A stretch of DNA of 64,000 nucleotides from Ectobius pallidus (GCA_964059195.1 CAXKWD010000005.1:39943825-40007824), one strand, 5' to 3'; shown: positions 23,681 through 33,993, counted from the first letter of the stretch. Program-made: numbers and translations. The notes: a model not told the origin generated them from the letters alone.

Positions 23681-23769
23681 AAACAAGCCACTAGACGTTA
23701 CTTACTTTCTTCCTTTCTTTCTTTCGTTCATCCTTTCTTAATTTTAGTTTTACCTCTCCCTTTTAGTGA

Positions 23770-24124
23770 CCTTTAAGCGATTCACGCCGCCCGGGCCTTA
23801 CAGGGACGTCATCTGTCTGGAGAGGGATTATCACATGCATACTTTTTTGACCAGACAAGGACATGTAGGGCATTTCCGGATGACTGATCAGCCCATTGCA
23901 ACCTCTGAGACAATACAAACACATAGGGCGAGACACACATTCACTCTGAACAAGGCGAGGATGGGATGAGGATGGTTATGACGGTCAGATAATATCCAGG
24001 GACCATAAGAGCCTAAAGTTACCCGACATTTTCCTCACAGGTGAGGGAAAAGGCCGATCAGCATTCGAACCCTAGCCCGCTGCGTGAGAGGAGTGCACGC
24101 ATCCTCTGCGCCACAGCGGTGGAC
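23770..24124 (-). mobile_element. tRNA-derived SINE, minus strand
   Basis: From 24124 on the minus strand: an A-box-like TGGCGCAGAGG, about 30 nt of stem/loop, then a B-box-like GGTTCGAATGC, spaced as in a tRNA gene. The non-tRNA body includes CCTTTTCCCTCACCTGTGAG and extends to about 23770. The upstream end (24110-24124) reads GTCCACCGCTG. It is an RNA polymerase III transcribed retroposon, probably transcriptionally weak after divergence. Which tRNA it derives from is not settled. Confidence 0.7.
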
Positions 24125-24346
24125 AGACGTTACTTTCTACGATATTAAGATGTACTTTTTGGCATTAAGCTCTCGATTCTTTCATGGCAGTACCTCAGTA
24201 TGATTCCTTCAATTATATTTGTCCTTATTCTTTCAAATTTACTGAGATCATATTGCGCAGGTGTCTACGCGAGTAGAAATCTTGGGGTAAAGTGTTTTAT
24301 CCTGAAGAACTTTATGAAGAAAGTAAATAGCATAACGGCTATTACA
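24125..24346. other. Short gap before the copia element
   Basis: No gene was recognised. An ORF starting at 24200 runs into the LTR and is accidental. Confidence 0.5.
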
Positions 24347-24351
24347 AAAAT
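24347..24351. repeat. Left 5-bp TSD of copia (AAAAT)
   Basis: AAAAT immediately before the left LTR recurs at 29271-29275 after the right LTR. Five bases is the Ty1/copia duplication length. Confidence 0.9.
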
Positions 24352-24580
24352 TGTTGGTATTAGCAATTTAACACTGTTATGTTGGCAGTCTATGTACACT
24401 CGAACTCGAACTTATAGTAAGAGAAGTACCGAGGAAGTCGTGTGTGTGTGTTAAGTTAGTTCCGCTTCTGACTGCCTATGGGAAAGTTGACTTTGTGTTC
24501 TTCTGTCTCAATGTTACTTTATGTGTTCATTAAATATAATATATCATACACTGCGCATCTGTTTATTTAATAATATAACA
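24352..24580 (+). repeat. 5' LTR
   Basis: Begins TGTTGGTATTAGCAATTTAA and ends AATATAACA. It contains a (TG)n stretch near 24440 and an ATTAAA word near 24531 that may serve as poly(A) signal. No clear TATA box was assigned. It supplies the promoter of the element. Confidence 0.95.
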
Positions 24581-24597
24581 GGTTATGGGCCCAGGCC
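24581..24597 (+). promoter_or_regulatory. Primer-binding site, half tRNA-iMet type
   Basis: GGTTATGGGCCCAGG directly follows the LTR. It is complementary to the anticodon stem-loop of insect initiator tRNA-Met (CTGGGCCCATAACC) rather than to the tRNA 3' end. Priming by a cleaved half of tRNA-iMet is the known mechanism of Drosophila copia, so this element should prime minus-strand DNA in the same way. Confidence 0.85.
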
Positions 24598-24702
24598 TAT
24601 TTCAGACTAAATCCAGTTTACAGTTTATTGGAAATTCAAAAAATCTATTTTGGAAGGATTTATACCGAGTGCCTGCATTACGTGACTCAAGAACAAAGGA
24701 AG

Positions 24703-27700
24703 ATGGCCGCCGACCAAGCAGCAGAAGAAAGGATTCGCGTGAACGAGGAACGCTACCATATACCACTGTTTGATGGTAAAAATTACGACAATTGGAAATT
24801 CAGACTCCAGGTGTTACTTGATGAGAAAAATCTCTTAACTCATATTGAAAGGAATATACAGTACGCCGAGGCAACAAGTGATGAAACTGAAGCACAAAAG
24901 ACAGCCCGTGAGAAAGCTAATGATAAGTTACGACAACGAGACAAATTGTGTATTCGTCTTATAATCAGTGCTATAAGTGACAATTATTTAGAATATTGCA
25001 GAGAAAAAGAAACAGCGTTTCAAGTTTGGAAAACCCTGGAGAATACTTTTCAACGAAAAGGAATAGCAAATCAACTTAAAGCAAGAAAGACACTACTGTC
25101 ACCGGATATGCGACATAATCCGAATTCAGAAACATTTGAAGACCATTTTCTGAAGTTTGATCGTCAGATCAGGGAATTGAAATCTGCAGGAGCTACTACT
25201 GATGAAGTTGATATAATATGTTACCTATTACTTACTATCCCTTCAGAGTTTGGTATGGTAGTCACAGCAATTGAAACATTGTCTGCAAATGGTGAGAAGC
25301 TAACCTTACCTTTTGTTAAGAACAGATTGTTAGATGAGGAGTCCAAGAGGAAACTGCAGGAAAAACCTATACGACCGCAGAGGAATGAATCAACTACAGC
25401 TTTCCACACTAATTACAGAAAGCCTAAAGGAAATCAACAACATGGAACTCAGCGATATAACTCAAGGCCCTCATATACAACATCTAAGGTAAGCCTACCA
25501 AACTTCAACAATAGTAATGCCAATTTTGGAAATACATCAAATGGTTATAGATGTCATAACTGCAGAGGGTTTGGACATGAAAGAAATGACTGCCCTAGTG
25601 CACGCAGGAATTCGTGGCAGCCTCTTCCTGCAAGTAGGACTGGCACTGCTCACAATACTCAAAGACAGCAATTTGAAGAAGAACGTGAGTTTGTTTTTCT
25701 AAGCATGGCTGAAAAGGAAGAGGAAGTTGAATCTAATGGAACAAATCAAGTTAATTGGTTGCTTGATTCTGGAGCTACTGAACATTTGGTAAATTCAATT
25801 GAGCATCTTCAAAACATTGAGAACATAAAACCTCTGTACATTAATGTAGCTAAATCTGGTCAGACGCTGGTATCTACTAAAAGGGGAACAATGAAACTAT
25901 TCACCTATCAGGATGGCCAGTGGAATACTGTGAATATATCTAACATTTTGTATGTTCCAGACTTAAACCAAAACTTATTGTCAGTGAGGAAATTGGAAAT
26001 GAATGGAATTACAATAACATTTCAAGATGGTAAAGCTATGATCACAAAAGGACCTAAATTAATTGCAGCTGCTTATTGTGACAATAAGCTCTACAAATTA
26101 ACACTACAGACAAGTAAGGAATGTGCTTGTCTTACAACGGAAAGTCAAGAATTGTGGCACAAGAGATTTGGTCATCTCAGTAAAAATGGAATACTTCAAC
26201 TTGACACAATGGTGGATGGAATAAAGGAAGTTAAGGAACAAGAAATCTGTGAAACCTGTATTGAAGGAAAAATGAGTAAGTTGCCTCATAACCAAACAAG
26301 AAAGAGAGCAAAGCGACCACTGGAACTAGTTCATAGTGACGTATTTGGACCAATCACTCCTGAATCTTATGATGGAAAAAGGTACGCTCTTACAATAATT
26401 GATGACTTTACACATTTTACTGCAATTTATCCTCTGGAAAAGAAGACTGATGTTTTCAAGTTTGTTAAAGTCTATGAAGCCTATGCAACTGCTCACTTTC
26501 AGACTAAGATTAGTCGCTTTAGGTGCGATAGAGGAGGAGAGTTTCTGTCCAAAGAGATGCAACTCTATTTTCAGGAACAAGGAATACAGTATGAATGCAC
26601 AATTAGTCATACTCCACAACAAAATGGTGTAGCAGAGAGGATGAATCGAACTATTATGGAAAAAGCCAGATGCATGCTTTTAGGTTCCAAACTTCAAAAG
26701 AACTTGTGGACCGAAGCAGTAAAGGCCGCTGTTTATTTCATTAACAGAAGCCCAACCGTCGCTCTACCAAACAGTGTTCCAGCAACATTGTGGTATGGAC
26801 ATAAACCTGATGTAAGTAAACTCAAGGTATTTGGTTCACTTGCCTACTTACATAACCCAAAGAAATTCAGAGGGGGAAAACTTGAAAGCCGATCAAGGAA
26901 ACTGTACTTAGTCGGTTACTGTCATAATGGTTATAGCCTGTGGTGCCCAAACAGACAGGAAGTTATTGAAGGAAAAAATGTCATATTTGCTGAAGGACAC
27001 TTTATTGAAGAAAATAAGCATGACAACATAGAATTGTATTGTGATGATGAAACTCCAAAGGAAGAACCAACTATAAGCAACTCTGAAAGAGAACAAGATG
27101 TTGAATGTGAAACACAAACTGAGCAAGAGTTAAGACGTGGAAATCGAGAAAGGAAGAAGCCAGCCTACCTTGATGACTATGAGGTAGATTTAAGTGAAAT
27201 AAGCATGCTTGCAGTGATAGACTGTCATGTTCCGGAAAGTTTTGATGATATTGAAGAAAGATCAGATTGCACGGAATGGAAGAAAGCAGTGCAAGAAGAA
27301 TTAGATGCATTAAAAGAAAATAATACTTGGACACTTACAGAATTACCACCTGGCAAGAAAGTAATTAACAAGTGGGTGTTTCGTGTTAAACTTGATAGTT
27401 CTGGAAACATTGAAATATACAAGGCTCGCCTAGTTGCAAAAGGATGTTCGCAGAGAAAAGGATTTGACTATTCAGAAACGTATGCACCAGTTGCACGTTT
27501 GACTACAGTAAGAGTGTTTTTGTCAGTAATAAACCAATTCGGACTATTTGCAATTCAACTAGATGTAAAAAATGCTTTTCTTCATGGTACAATCAAGGAA
27601 GAAATCTACATGAAGCAGCCAAAAGAAACCTTTCAAGAATCAACTTCGTCTTTGGTGTGCAAACTAAACAAAGCTCTTTATGGACTGAAACAAGCACCCA

Positions 27701-28878
27701 AAGAATGGAATGCAAGATTTGATGAATTTGTAAAGGATCTAAAATTTAAGCAATCTCCATATGACAAGTGTCTGTATGTACATGAATCACAAGGTACGCT
27801 ATTATTGTTATATGTTGACGACATTATCTTAGCAGGAAAATCGATGGAAATAATACAGGACTGTAAAAGAAAATTAATGTCTGAATTCAAAATGTCAGAT
27901 TTTGGACCACTGAACTGTTTCTTAGGAATCAAGATTGTTCGTTCAGAAATGGGAATGTTTCTCAGTCAGTCTCAATACATTCAAAACCTGCTTAAGCGTT
28001 TTGGAATGGAAAATTGTTATTCTGCCAGTACACCTATAGGAAAGAATCCAATGAAGGCACTTGAAGGAGAGTGTATTCTGCCTACTAAACCATATAAGGA
28101 ATTGATTGGATGTTTAATGTACTTGATGTTAACTACTCGCCCTGATATTAGCTTCGCAGTGAATTTCTACAGCCGATTTCAAAGTAATGCTACTAGACCA
28201 CAATGGCGTGGATTGCAACGAATTCTAAGGTATTTGCGAGGAACTGTAAACATGGGACTTTATTTTGCAAAGCAATCAAAATCAACTTCTACATTGGTTT
28301 GCTATGCAGATGCTGATATGGCTAGCAATACTGAAGACAGGAAATCTACTTCAGGTTTTATGTTTGAAGTTTTTGGAGCAAATGTGCTTTGGGTTACAAG
28401 AAAGCAGACTTCTGTGGCTCAATCCTCAACAGAAGCTGAATTTGTATCAATTGGACATGCTGTTATGGAACTATTGTGGTTAAAGAACCTTCTCTCAGAT
28501 TTTCAAATTGAGGTAAACCAGCCAATCACAATTTTTGAGGATAATCAATCTACAATCTACTGCCTTGACAAATGGGAAGACAAACGTTTGAAACATGTAG
28601 ATGTAAAGTATCAACTGGTCAAGGATGAAAAACAAAAGGGAGTTATACAAGTGACCTACATTCCTTCAAGCAAGCAAAAAGCTGACATTCTAACAAAACC
28701 TTTGCTTGCTACTCAATTCAGCAGTCTTCGTACAGCGATTGGAGTGATATACAATCCTCAAATTGAACAGACAGTATTTAATGTGGCAAACGTCAGTGCA
28801 CCTGTACCAGTAATTCAGTCTCCAGCTGTGAACTTTCCTTGGAATGGTGGAGATGGATTGCTGTTCAAGACTAGTTGA
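24703..28878 (+). CDS. gag-pol: Ty1/copia gag-pol polyprotein
   Basis: A single ORF of 1391 aa from ATG 24703 (context AAGATGG). The frame is open further upstream to an ATG at 24628, but the copia-like Gag start (IPLFDGKNYDNWKFRLQVLL) lies just after 24703. Domains, numbered from 24703: Gag; CCHC zinc knuckle CHNCRGFGHERNDC at about 284-297; aspartic protease DSGATEH at 355; GAG-pre-integrase HHCC starting WHKRFGHLS near 485; integrase core D546, D609 (RCDRGGEF), E645 (NGVAER), a DD35E spacing; reverse transcriptase with QLDVKNAFLHG (D954) and YVDD (1037-1040); RNase H with YADAD (1201) and STEAEF. The order PR-IN-RT-RH defines Ty1/copia. No stop or frameshift interrupts it. Gag and Pol share one frame, so their ratio must be set by splicing or processing, as in Drosophila copia. 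Other ORFs on both strands here are shadows. Confidence 0.97.
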   Translation: MAADQAAEERIRVNEERYHIPLFDGKNYDNWKFRLQVLLDEKNLLTHIERNIQYAEATSDETEAQKTAREKANDKLRQRDKLCIRLIISAISDNYLEYCREKETAFQVWKTLENTFQRKGIANQLKARKTLLSPDMRHNPNSETFEDHFLKFDRQIRELKSAGATTDEVDIICYLLLTIPSEFGMVVTAIETLSANGEKLTLPFVKNRLLDEESKRKLQEKPIRPQRNESTTAFHTNYRKPKGNQQHGTQRYNSRPSYTTSKVSLPNFNNSNANFGNTSNGYRCHNCRGFGHERNDCPSARRNSWQPLPASRTGTAHNTQRQQFEEEREFVFLSMAEKEEEVESNGTNQVNWLLDSGATEHLVNSIEHLQNIENIKPLYINVAKSGQTLVSTKRGTMKLFTYQDGQWNTVNISNILYVPDLNQNLLSVRKLEMNGITITFQDGKAMITKGPKLIAAAYCDNKLYKLTLQTSKECACLTTESQELWHKRFGHLSKNGILQLDTMVDGIKEVKEQEICETCIEGKMSKLPHNQTRKRAKRPLELVHSDVFGPITPESYDGKRYALTIIDDFTHFTAIYPLEKKTDVFKFVKVYEAYATAHFQTKISRFRCDRGGEFLSKEMQLYFQEQGIQYECTISHTPQQNGVAERMNRTIMEKARCMLLGSKLQKNLWTEAVKAAVYFINRSPTVALPNSVPATLWYGHKPDVSKLKVFGSLAYLHNPKKFRGGKLESRSRKLYLVGYCHNGYSLWCPNRQEVIEGKNVIFAEGHFIEENKHDNIELYCDDETPKEEPTISNSEREQDVECETQTEQELRRGNRERKKPAYLDDYEVDLSEISMLAVIDCHVPESFDDIEERSDCTEWKKAVQEELDALKENNTWTLTELPPGKKVINKWVFRVKLDSSGNIEIYKARLVAKGCSQRKGFDYSETYAPVARLTTVRVFLSVINQFGLFAIQLDVKNAFLHGTIKEEIYMKQPKETFQESTSSLVCKLNKALYGLKQAPKEWNARFDEFVKDLKFKQSPYDKCLYVHESQGTLLLLYVDDIILAGKSMEIIQDCKRKLMSEFKMSDFGPLNCFLGIKIVRSEMGMFLSQSQYIQNLLKRFGMENCYSASTPIGKNPMKALEGECILPTKPYKELIGCLMYLMLTTRPDISFAVNFYSRFQSNATRPQWRGLQRILRYLRGTVNMGLYFAKQSKSTSTLVCYADADMASNTEDRKSTSGFMFEVFGANVLWVTRKQTSVAQSSTEAEFVSIGHAVMELLWLKNLLSDFQIEVNQPITIFEDNQSTIYCLDKWEDKRLKHVDVKYQLVKDEKQKGVIQVTYIPSSKQKADILTKPLLATQFSSLRTAIGVIYNPQIEQTVFNVANVSAPVPVIQSPAVNFPWNGGDGLLFKTS

Positions 28879-28991
28879 AAGAAAGTGTCACCGAGTGAAG
28901 AAACTCAGTGAAGTGAACTATTTATGTTTATAATATATATGACTGGTGCAGTGCAAATTTAAATTGATTGGGGTTTATATAAATATATATA

Positions 28992-29049
28992 TGTGTTAAA
29001 TTGAGAGGGGGTGTTGGTACCTGTGTTAAATTGAGAGGGGGTGTTGGTA
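28992..29049 (+). repeat. Tandemly duplicated purine tract and LTR start
   Basis: A 28-bp block, TGTGTTAAATTGAGAGGGGG plus TGTTGGTA, occurs at 28992-29019 and again at 29022-29049, a 30-bp period. The second copy is the polypurine tract that abuts the right LTR, including its first 8 bases. The first is an extra copy upstream and could act as a second plus-strand priming site. Confidence 0.9.
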
Positions 29050-29270
29050 TTAGCAATTTAACACTGTTATGTTGGCAGTCTATGTACACTCGAACTCGAA
29101 CTTATAGTAAGAGAAGTACCGAGGAAGTCGTGTGTGTGTGTTAAGTTAGTTCCGCTTGTGACTGCCTATGGGAAAGTTGACTTTGTGTTCTTCTGTCTCA
29201 ATGTTACTTTATGTGTTCATTAAATATAATATATCATACACTGCGCATCTGTTTATTTAATAATATAACA
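29042..29270 (+). repeat. 3' LTR
   Basis: 229 bp, TG...CA, matching the 5' LTR except for one C/G difference. The second TSD copy AAAAT follows at 29271. Confidence 0.95.
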
Positions 29271-29294
29271 AAAATTACAAGAGAACTTAGCCTA

Positions 29295-29682
29295 CATAAA
29301 CTAAACTAAATTTTGTGGTGCTACATCCCTGAAGGGACAAGGCCTACCACCCGACCGCTGCGTCATCTACCATAGGCAAATGGCAGGATTGGGGGCATGT
29401 GCTCATGTGTGCCTGGGTTCGATCCCCGGTACCTCGTCGGATTTTTCTGAGGTAGAGCGGTCTGGAACGGGGTGCACTCAGCCTCGTTATTCAAATTGAG
29501 GAGCTACTTGATAGAGAAGTAGCGGCTCCGGTCATGGAAACCACCATTAACGGCCGAGGGTGTCGGCATGCTGAACACATACCCCAAATCCTGCTATCTA
29601 CCTATGGTAGATGACGCAGAGGTCAGGTGGTAGTCCATGTCCCTTCAAGGATGTAGCGCCACGGAGTTTAATTTTAGTTTGA
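29295..29682 (+). mobile_element. Fold-back SINE-like element
   Basis: The ends are inverted copies. The left arm, from about 29295 with the core 29315-29390 (GTGGTGCTACATCCCTGAAG...), pairs with 29587-29662 at roughly 87 percent identity. The similarity decays outward to about 29682 (ACTAAACTAAATTTTG versus the inverse of the right flank). Between the arms is a B-box-like GGGTTCGATCCCCGG at 29415-29429, so a tRNA-derived unit sits inside a hairpin. As I recall, this sequence type is common in some insect genomes. A short plus-strand ORF at 29637 is accidental. Confidence 0.7.
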
Positions 29683-29689
29683 CCATGCT

Positions 29690-30944
29690 GAGTTATTTTA
29701 TGTGCTCTACATGGATTTGCTGCAAGTGGCATAGGTCGAACATAACTTTTAAATTCAAATTTTTCAGTACTATCCCAACTTTTAACACTCGTAAAACTAA
29801 AGCTGGAGCAGCTTACTGATAAAGTTCCTGCTGTGAGTGATCTAGGAGATGAATTCCATATCACACATGTTTCTGACAATCACTATAGCTTGGAATGAAT
29901 TTTGAAGAGTGGGAAATTACGATCACATTACCTCAATATATGCAGTTTACGAGAATTGAATGCGTAGTTTTAAGAAATAACTTGGGAAGAATAAAGTTCG
30001 TGGGAAGGAGGGAAGAATTTTCATTTGCGTCTTGTTGAGAGGCCTGGCTTTTCAATTACCCATGGACGGTGGCAAGGCATGAGTAGCATGCCAAAGCAAA
30101 TAAATCTCAACATCCTCACGGATCCAATTTTCACATCGCTGTCTCTTTTTCTTCTTCAAGTTCCCAGCAATTCTCCTTCCCGATTAGTTCCAGTTTTAAT
30201 TCTCTTCCGCACTTTTATACGAATACTTTGTTCAATTCTTCCATTCCTGAACTCAATTTACTTCCTTGTTCATTCTTTTTGACGTGTTAAAGAAGTCATC
30301 TAACTGACCCACTAATATTCAGTAAAAGTTTCTTCAAATCAGATACAATAATTGCAATTCTTTAGGCTACAGCGTACAGGCGGCTGCAAAAAGAATGGGC
30401 CGCTTATAAGCTCCATAGAAAGAATTCTACGATGATTATCTAGTCTCTAGTTAAAACATAATTTAATCTTTGAAAATGGTTGTATTTTGTTAAGGAGTCT
30501 GATATTAGTTATTAAATCGAATGGACAGCCGATTCTGGAAACACTATGTTATCTGAAGAACTAAATAAGAACACAATAATAATTGAGAAAATAAAATCCA
30601 CTGGACTCAATACGAATTATATAGTCACATATTATACCGGTTCTATGTCAGCAAAATGACTTCAGTTGTTAAATTATTGCTGCTCTGTCAAGCATATTCA
30701 AGTGAACAAGATTTTAGCCTCAATCACAGGCTTTTTTCGTCATGCTTACGGCATTTGTTTCTTTCTCTTTTTTTTTATAAAGAAAATAAAATTAATTTAT
30801 TTCGGAATATTTTAAGGAAGTTCTATTTCTACCCTGGCTATTAACAGCTCACAATGTTTTTTAACGGATTCGCATAACACTGTTTATTAAATGCTAGAAT
30901 GGTTCTTTCTAAGAATACTTTGTAAGCATGAATCATTTCTGTCA
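29690..30944. other. Intergenic DNA, nothing recognised
   Basis: ORFs of 60-85 codons show no domain. No repeat boundary was found. Confidence 0.5.
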
Positions 30945-31310
30945 GTCGGTCCGTGCCTGTATGCGTGATAACTTGAATATGCCTTAAAAGAGTTTAATGA
31001 AACTTAATATACACACTTATAAAGTCCATAGGAATAACCACTTCAATTTTAAACAAAATCGATAGACCGCTAACGGAGTATTGAACAATTAACAGTCACA
31101 CGCTATTTGAATATCACTTTCGCACCAATCCATAGAACTGAATAATAAACTGTTGCGAACTGAAGACAAGTAACTGCGTATTTGACGTCTTCAGATGTTT
31201 TGGCAAAAATAAAGGGATAATGTTGACAAGGGGAGGTTTTTTGTATAAATTCTTTCTGTTAATATTTTACTTATCTCACTTATTTTTTCACATATGCTGA
31301 TCAACATTTC
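30945..31310 (+). repeat. Dispersed repeat, copy 1 (unclassified)
   Basis: Aligns in the same orientation to 52815-53180. Shared words include AAGTCCATAGGAA, ACAATTAACAGT, CCATAGAACTGAAT, CAGATGTTTTG and ATATGCTGATCAACATT (diverged). No ORF or TIR was seen, and the class is unknown. Confidence 0.6.
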
Positions 31311-31914
31311 TGAAGAAACCGTGGTCTTAACTCAATAGGTTATGAAATATGGTCTATTAATTCCATCTGACACTATTCCTAATCAGTAAACCCGGTTTTA
31401 TTAATAAATATAATCAAGTACTTAAAATACAAATAAAAACATTTCTTTACTGGGAAGTAAACTAACAATCTTCGGTACAGAAGACGGATGCCTTGCCTCT
31501 GCGCCAGACACAGCTCACGAAATGGTCAATTTGCTATGAATAAAATCACAATATAGATCACAACATTAACTAAGTCCGTTTAAATTTGTGCACCGTTTCG
31601 TAGAACTTTATTTCTATCGAACAAGAGTCTACTCATCCTTTTTGCAATGGGCTATAGGCTATGTTATTCATAGTTGATCCAATTTTTCAGGATGCCTCAG
31701 ACATTTCACTGTCGGTGGAGGTTTGGGAGCAGATCCCCCAACGCTGAAGCGAGTTTCTTTATAAAATTAATAGTGTCAAGATAAAAAACGAAATAAGTAG
31801 GGCCTGTGACTTATGCAGAATGTCAGAACTCATTAAACAAAATTTGAACGATATTCTTTTGTTTCCGATAGCAATTTAATATTAAAACTTATTCGTAACG
31901 AACACACTAAAACC
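31311..31914. other. Gap, nothing firmly recognised
   Basis: A tRNA-like CTCTGCGCCAGACACAGCTC near 31497-31516 on the minus strand could be a decayed SINE head. It is too short to call. Confidence 0.4.
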
Positions 31915-32000
31915 AACCAGAGAGAGAGGTCCTGGGTTCAAAAATTTGACGGGATTTTTCATGGTTTCCTCATGCGTAATGGCAAATCCAGGACTTAATA
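31915..32000 (+). mobile_element. SINE fragment
   Basis: GGTCCTGGGTTCAAAAATTT followed by GACGGGATTTTTCATGGTTT looks like a degenerate B box and the start of an arthropod SINE body. The head is missing. Confidence 0.4.
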
Positions 32001-32749
32001 TTTAAATGGAACATACTGGTTTCTTTCGTCAACCTTAAGACGTCAATAGTACAAATCTTAAAATGTATAAATTAATTGAAATGGATATGATACAGGATGA
32101 AATGGTGAGGATGAATCATGATATGTAAATATCCAATTCGGCATTTGCCTTTACGACTGTGGAAACCATGAAAAAAACCATGTCAAATCGGCCGGCCGGC
32201 CACTTGGGACCTGCCAAATGCGAGTCCAAGACGTTGCCTTTTATATATTTGCAGGGGAGCAAGAACCACCAAATTTGGAATGCTTATGGCAGATGGATGT
32301 GCCAATATTCCTGCCAAATTGTATTATTCTTACTATCCTAAATGTTTATAAAAAATTACATAATGTGTGAAAAAAGATGAAATTTACGTAAAATTTAAAA
32401 ATCTTACTCTTTTTTAAGGCTTAGGCCTAACAGATGGATATACGACAAAAAGTTCAAGGACCAAAGTTGTAGTTCTCAAAGTCTGTTGCTGGAAGTGCAA
32501 TCGGCCTTACAATACGATTTACAGTTTTGCTTCAAAAAATCTGCAACAAATTATCCGCCATTTTGAGGTTTTTTTTAGGGATAAAAGATAAATTTTCTCA
32601 TTGCTTATAGACTATAAGCTATGAGTTTGCCAAATTTCAGGTTTCTAGCTCATCTGGAAGAGGGTAAACATTAATGTCAGTGAGTAAGTTAGCTATGTGG
32701 CTTTATATTAGGCCTATAGGGATTTTGTAATACTATAAAGCAATTTTCG
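32001..32749. other. Gap with possible repeat tail
   Basis: The part around 32620-32700 (AATTTCAGGTTTCTAGCTCA, then GTCAGTGAGTAAG) resembles the microsatellite-ended tails of LINE-mobilised repeats. The 60-codon ORF at 32159 is unrecognised. Confidence 0.35.
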
Positions 32750-33402
32750 TGACGAGGTTGGCATCCGAGGTTACAGCCGCTGAAATGAAGATTCATTTGG
32801 AACAACATAACTTGTCTAGTAAAGTGACAAAATTAAAAACTAAATATGATTCGTATTCGTCTTTTCATGTCGAGGTAGACGAATCAGAGTTCAACAGAAT
32901 ACTTAAGCCCGATTTGTGACCCGAAGGCTGCCTGTTCTCGGAATTTTATGGAAAACTTAAGCAGGAACAGAGAGGTAATCTGGCCGATGAATGACTGAGG
33001 GAAGACAATCATAATGGATTTAAGTTAATCTATACAAATGTGCAGTGTATCAGAAACAAACTGGAAATTGTGGATGCGTCATTTTTAGGTCTCTGCCCAG
33101 ATGTGATCTGTGTCAGTGAGCATTTGTTACAGAGCAGAGAAATGAATCTGTATGTACCTAATAGCTTTAAAATTGGCTCTGCATTCTGTAGATCTATTCA
33201 TAAAAACGGTGGGTCCTGTATATTTCTTAACAAGAGACTAAATTTTAAAGCTATTGACATTGTTGACAATTGTATAGAAAAAACTTGTGAGGCTTGTGCA
33301 GTTGAAATTTTAGATTACAATATTATTGTAATCGCCTTACATAGATCTCCAAATGGTGATTTTTATGATTTTTTGAAAAGTTTTTTTTTATATATATTTT
33401 AA
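32750..33402 (+). pseudogene. LINE fragment: ORF1 C-terminus plus ORF2 endonuclease
   Basis: One frame carries two consecutive pieces. The first, 32755-32990, reads TRLASEVTAAEMKIHLEQHN and then SSFHVEVDESEFNRILKPDL, a stop, and PEGCLFSEFYGKL. This matches the end of an insect LINE ORF1 ('SFH..V...EF..I..pd.WP.G...f.G.L'). The second piece continues past a TGA at 32992-32994 with FKLIYTNVQCIRNKLEIVDA, PDVICVSEHLLQ and ALHRSPNGDFYDFL. These are the N-terminal blocks of an apurinic-like endonuclease (N-Q-N..S...K; D.I...E.W; .YR.P). The expected Trp after SEH is Leu. The reverse transcriptase is absent; the frame ends in a T-rich tract at 33380-33402. Confidence 0.8.
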
Positions 33403-33950
33403 ATCAACTGAACAGCATTTGAACCCTTTCTAGAGCGCAATACTTTGAGGAACAGATGACAATTGCATTTTACTTTACATTAGTTAACCACTGGGGCACT
33501 GTGTTACAGCATAGCTATCAAAACTTTGAGTTTTAAAATCATATCATACTTTCGAGTAACATAGAACATGATTTTTATTATACCAAATAGTATCCCCTAC
33601 ATAATTGTAATTTTCATTAAGAAGTAACTATACTTCTATAGCGCAATCACTAATTTGTCTCACGTTTTCTTCTTCAAATTTTTCATTATAAAAGCTGTAA
33701 AAGCTCCAATTTTTAAAAATGATTCTTTATTCTTTCCTGACCATAATATTTTCACTCAACAATACAAACTGAGATTTTATGAAACAACTGGATCTTAGGT
33801 TTTACCACCAGGTCATGAGGTATTGATGTGCATCCCTTTAATGTATGAGTCATGGCTTGTGTTAAAATACTCCTATGGAAATTTAATGATTATGATATTA
33901 GGTGAAATAACGGAGATGAGTCAACGACTGTAATCCTATAACATTTCCGG
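33403..33950. other. AT-rich gap, nothing recognised
   Basis: No ORF above 60 codons and no repeat boundary was seen. Confidence 0.5.
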
Positions 33951-33993
33951 GTATAAAAGCTTCGTTTATGCAGAATTTCAGCTTTATCAGTTT
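33951..33993 (+). promoter_or_regulatory. Candidate TATA/initiator core promoter
   Basis: GTATAAAAGC at 33951-33960 is followed 28 bases later by TTTCAGC and 37 bases later by TCAGTTT, both initiator-like. This spacing fits an arthropod Pol II core promoter. The first ATG downstream (34027) ends at once. The next (34107) opens an 87-codon ORF of unknown nature (MELRGLISSNTTTRIKHSTR). No gene body could be confirmed, so this may be chance or a promoter whose exons I cannot recognise. Confidence 0.35.

Larger units (their letters stand above)
24352..29270 (+). mobile_element. Complete Ty1/copia LTR retrotransposon
   Basis: A 4919-bp element with 229-bp TG...CA LTRs at 24352-24580 and 29042-29270. 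The LTRs differ at one base that I can find (CTTCTGACT versus CTTGTGACT). It has a 5-bp TSD AAAAT, a tRNA-iMet-type primer-binding site, one uninterrupted gag-pol ORF and a purine tract next to the right LTR. One difference over 229 bp implies a recent insertion. All parts needed for autonomous movement are present, making it the only intact mobile element in the window. Confidence 0.97.

Noticed and set aside
24628..24702. Earlier ATG for the copia ORF
   Set aside because: The 25 residues it adds lie before the Gag start and have a poor context; ATG 24703 has a better one.
26326..27932. Several 60-98 codon minus-strand ORFs inside the copia element
   Set aside because: Shadows of the intact gag-pol frame; no domains of their own.
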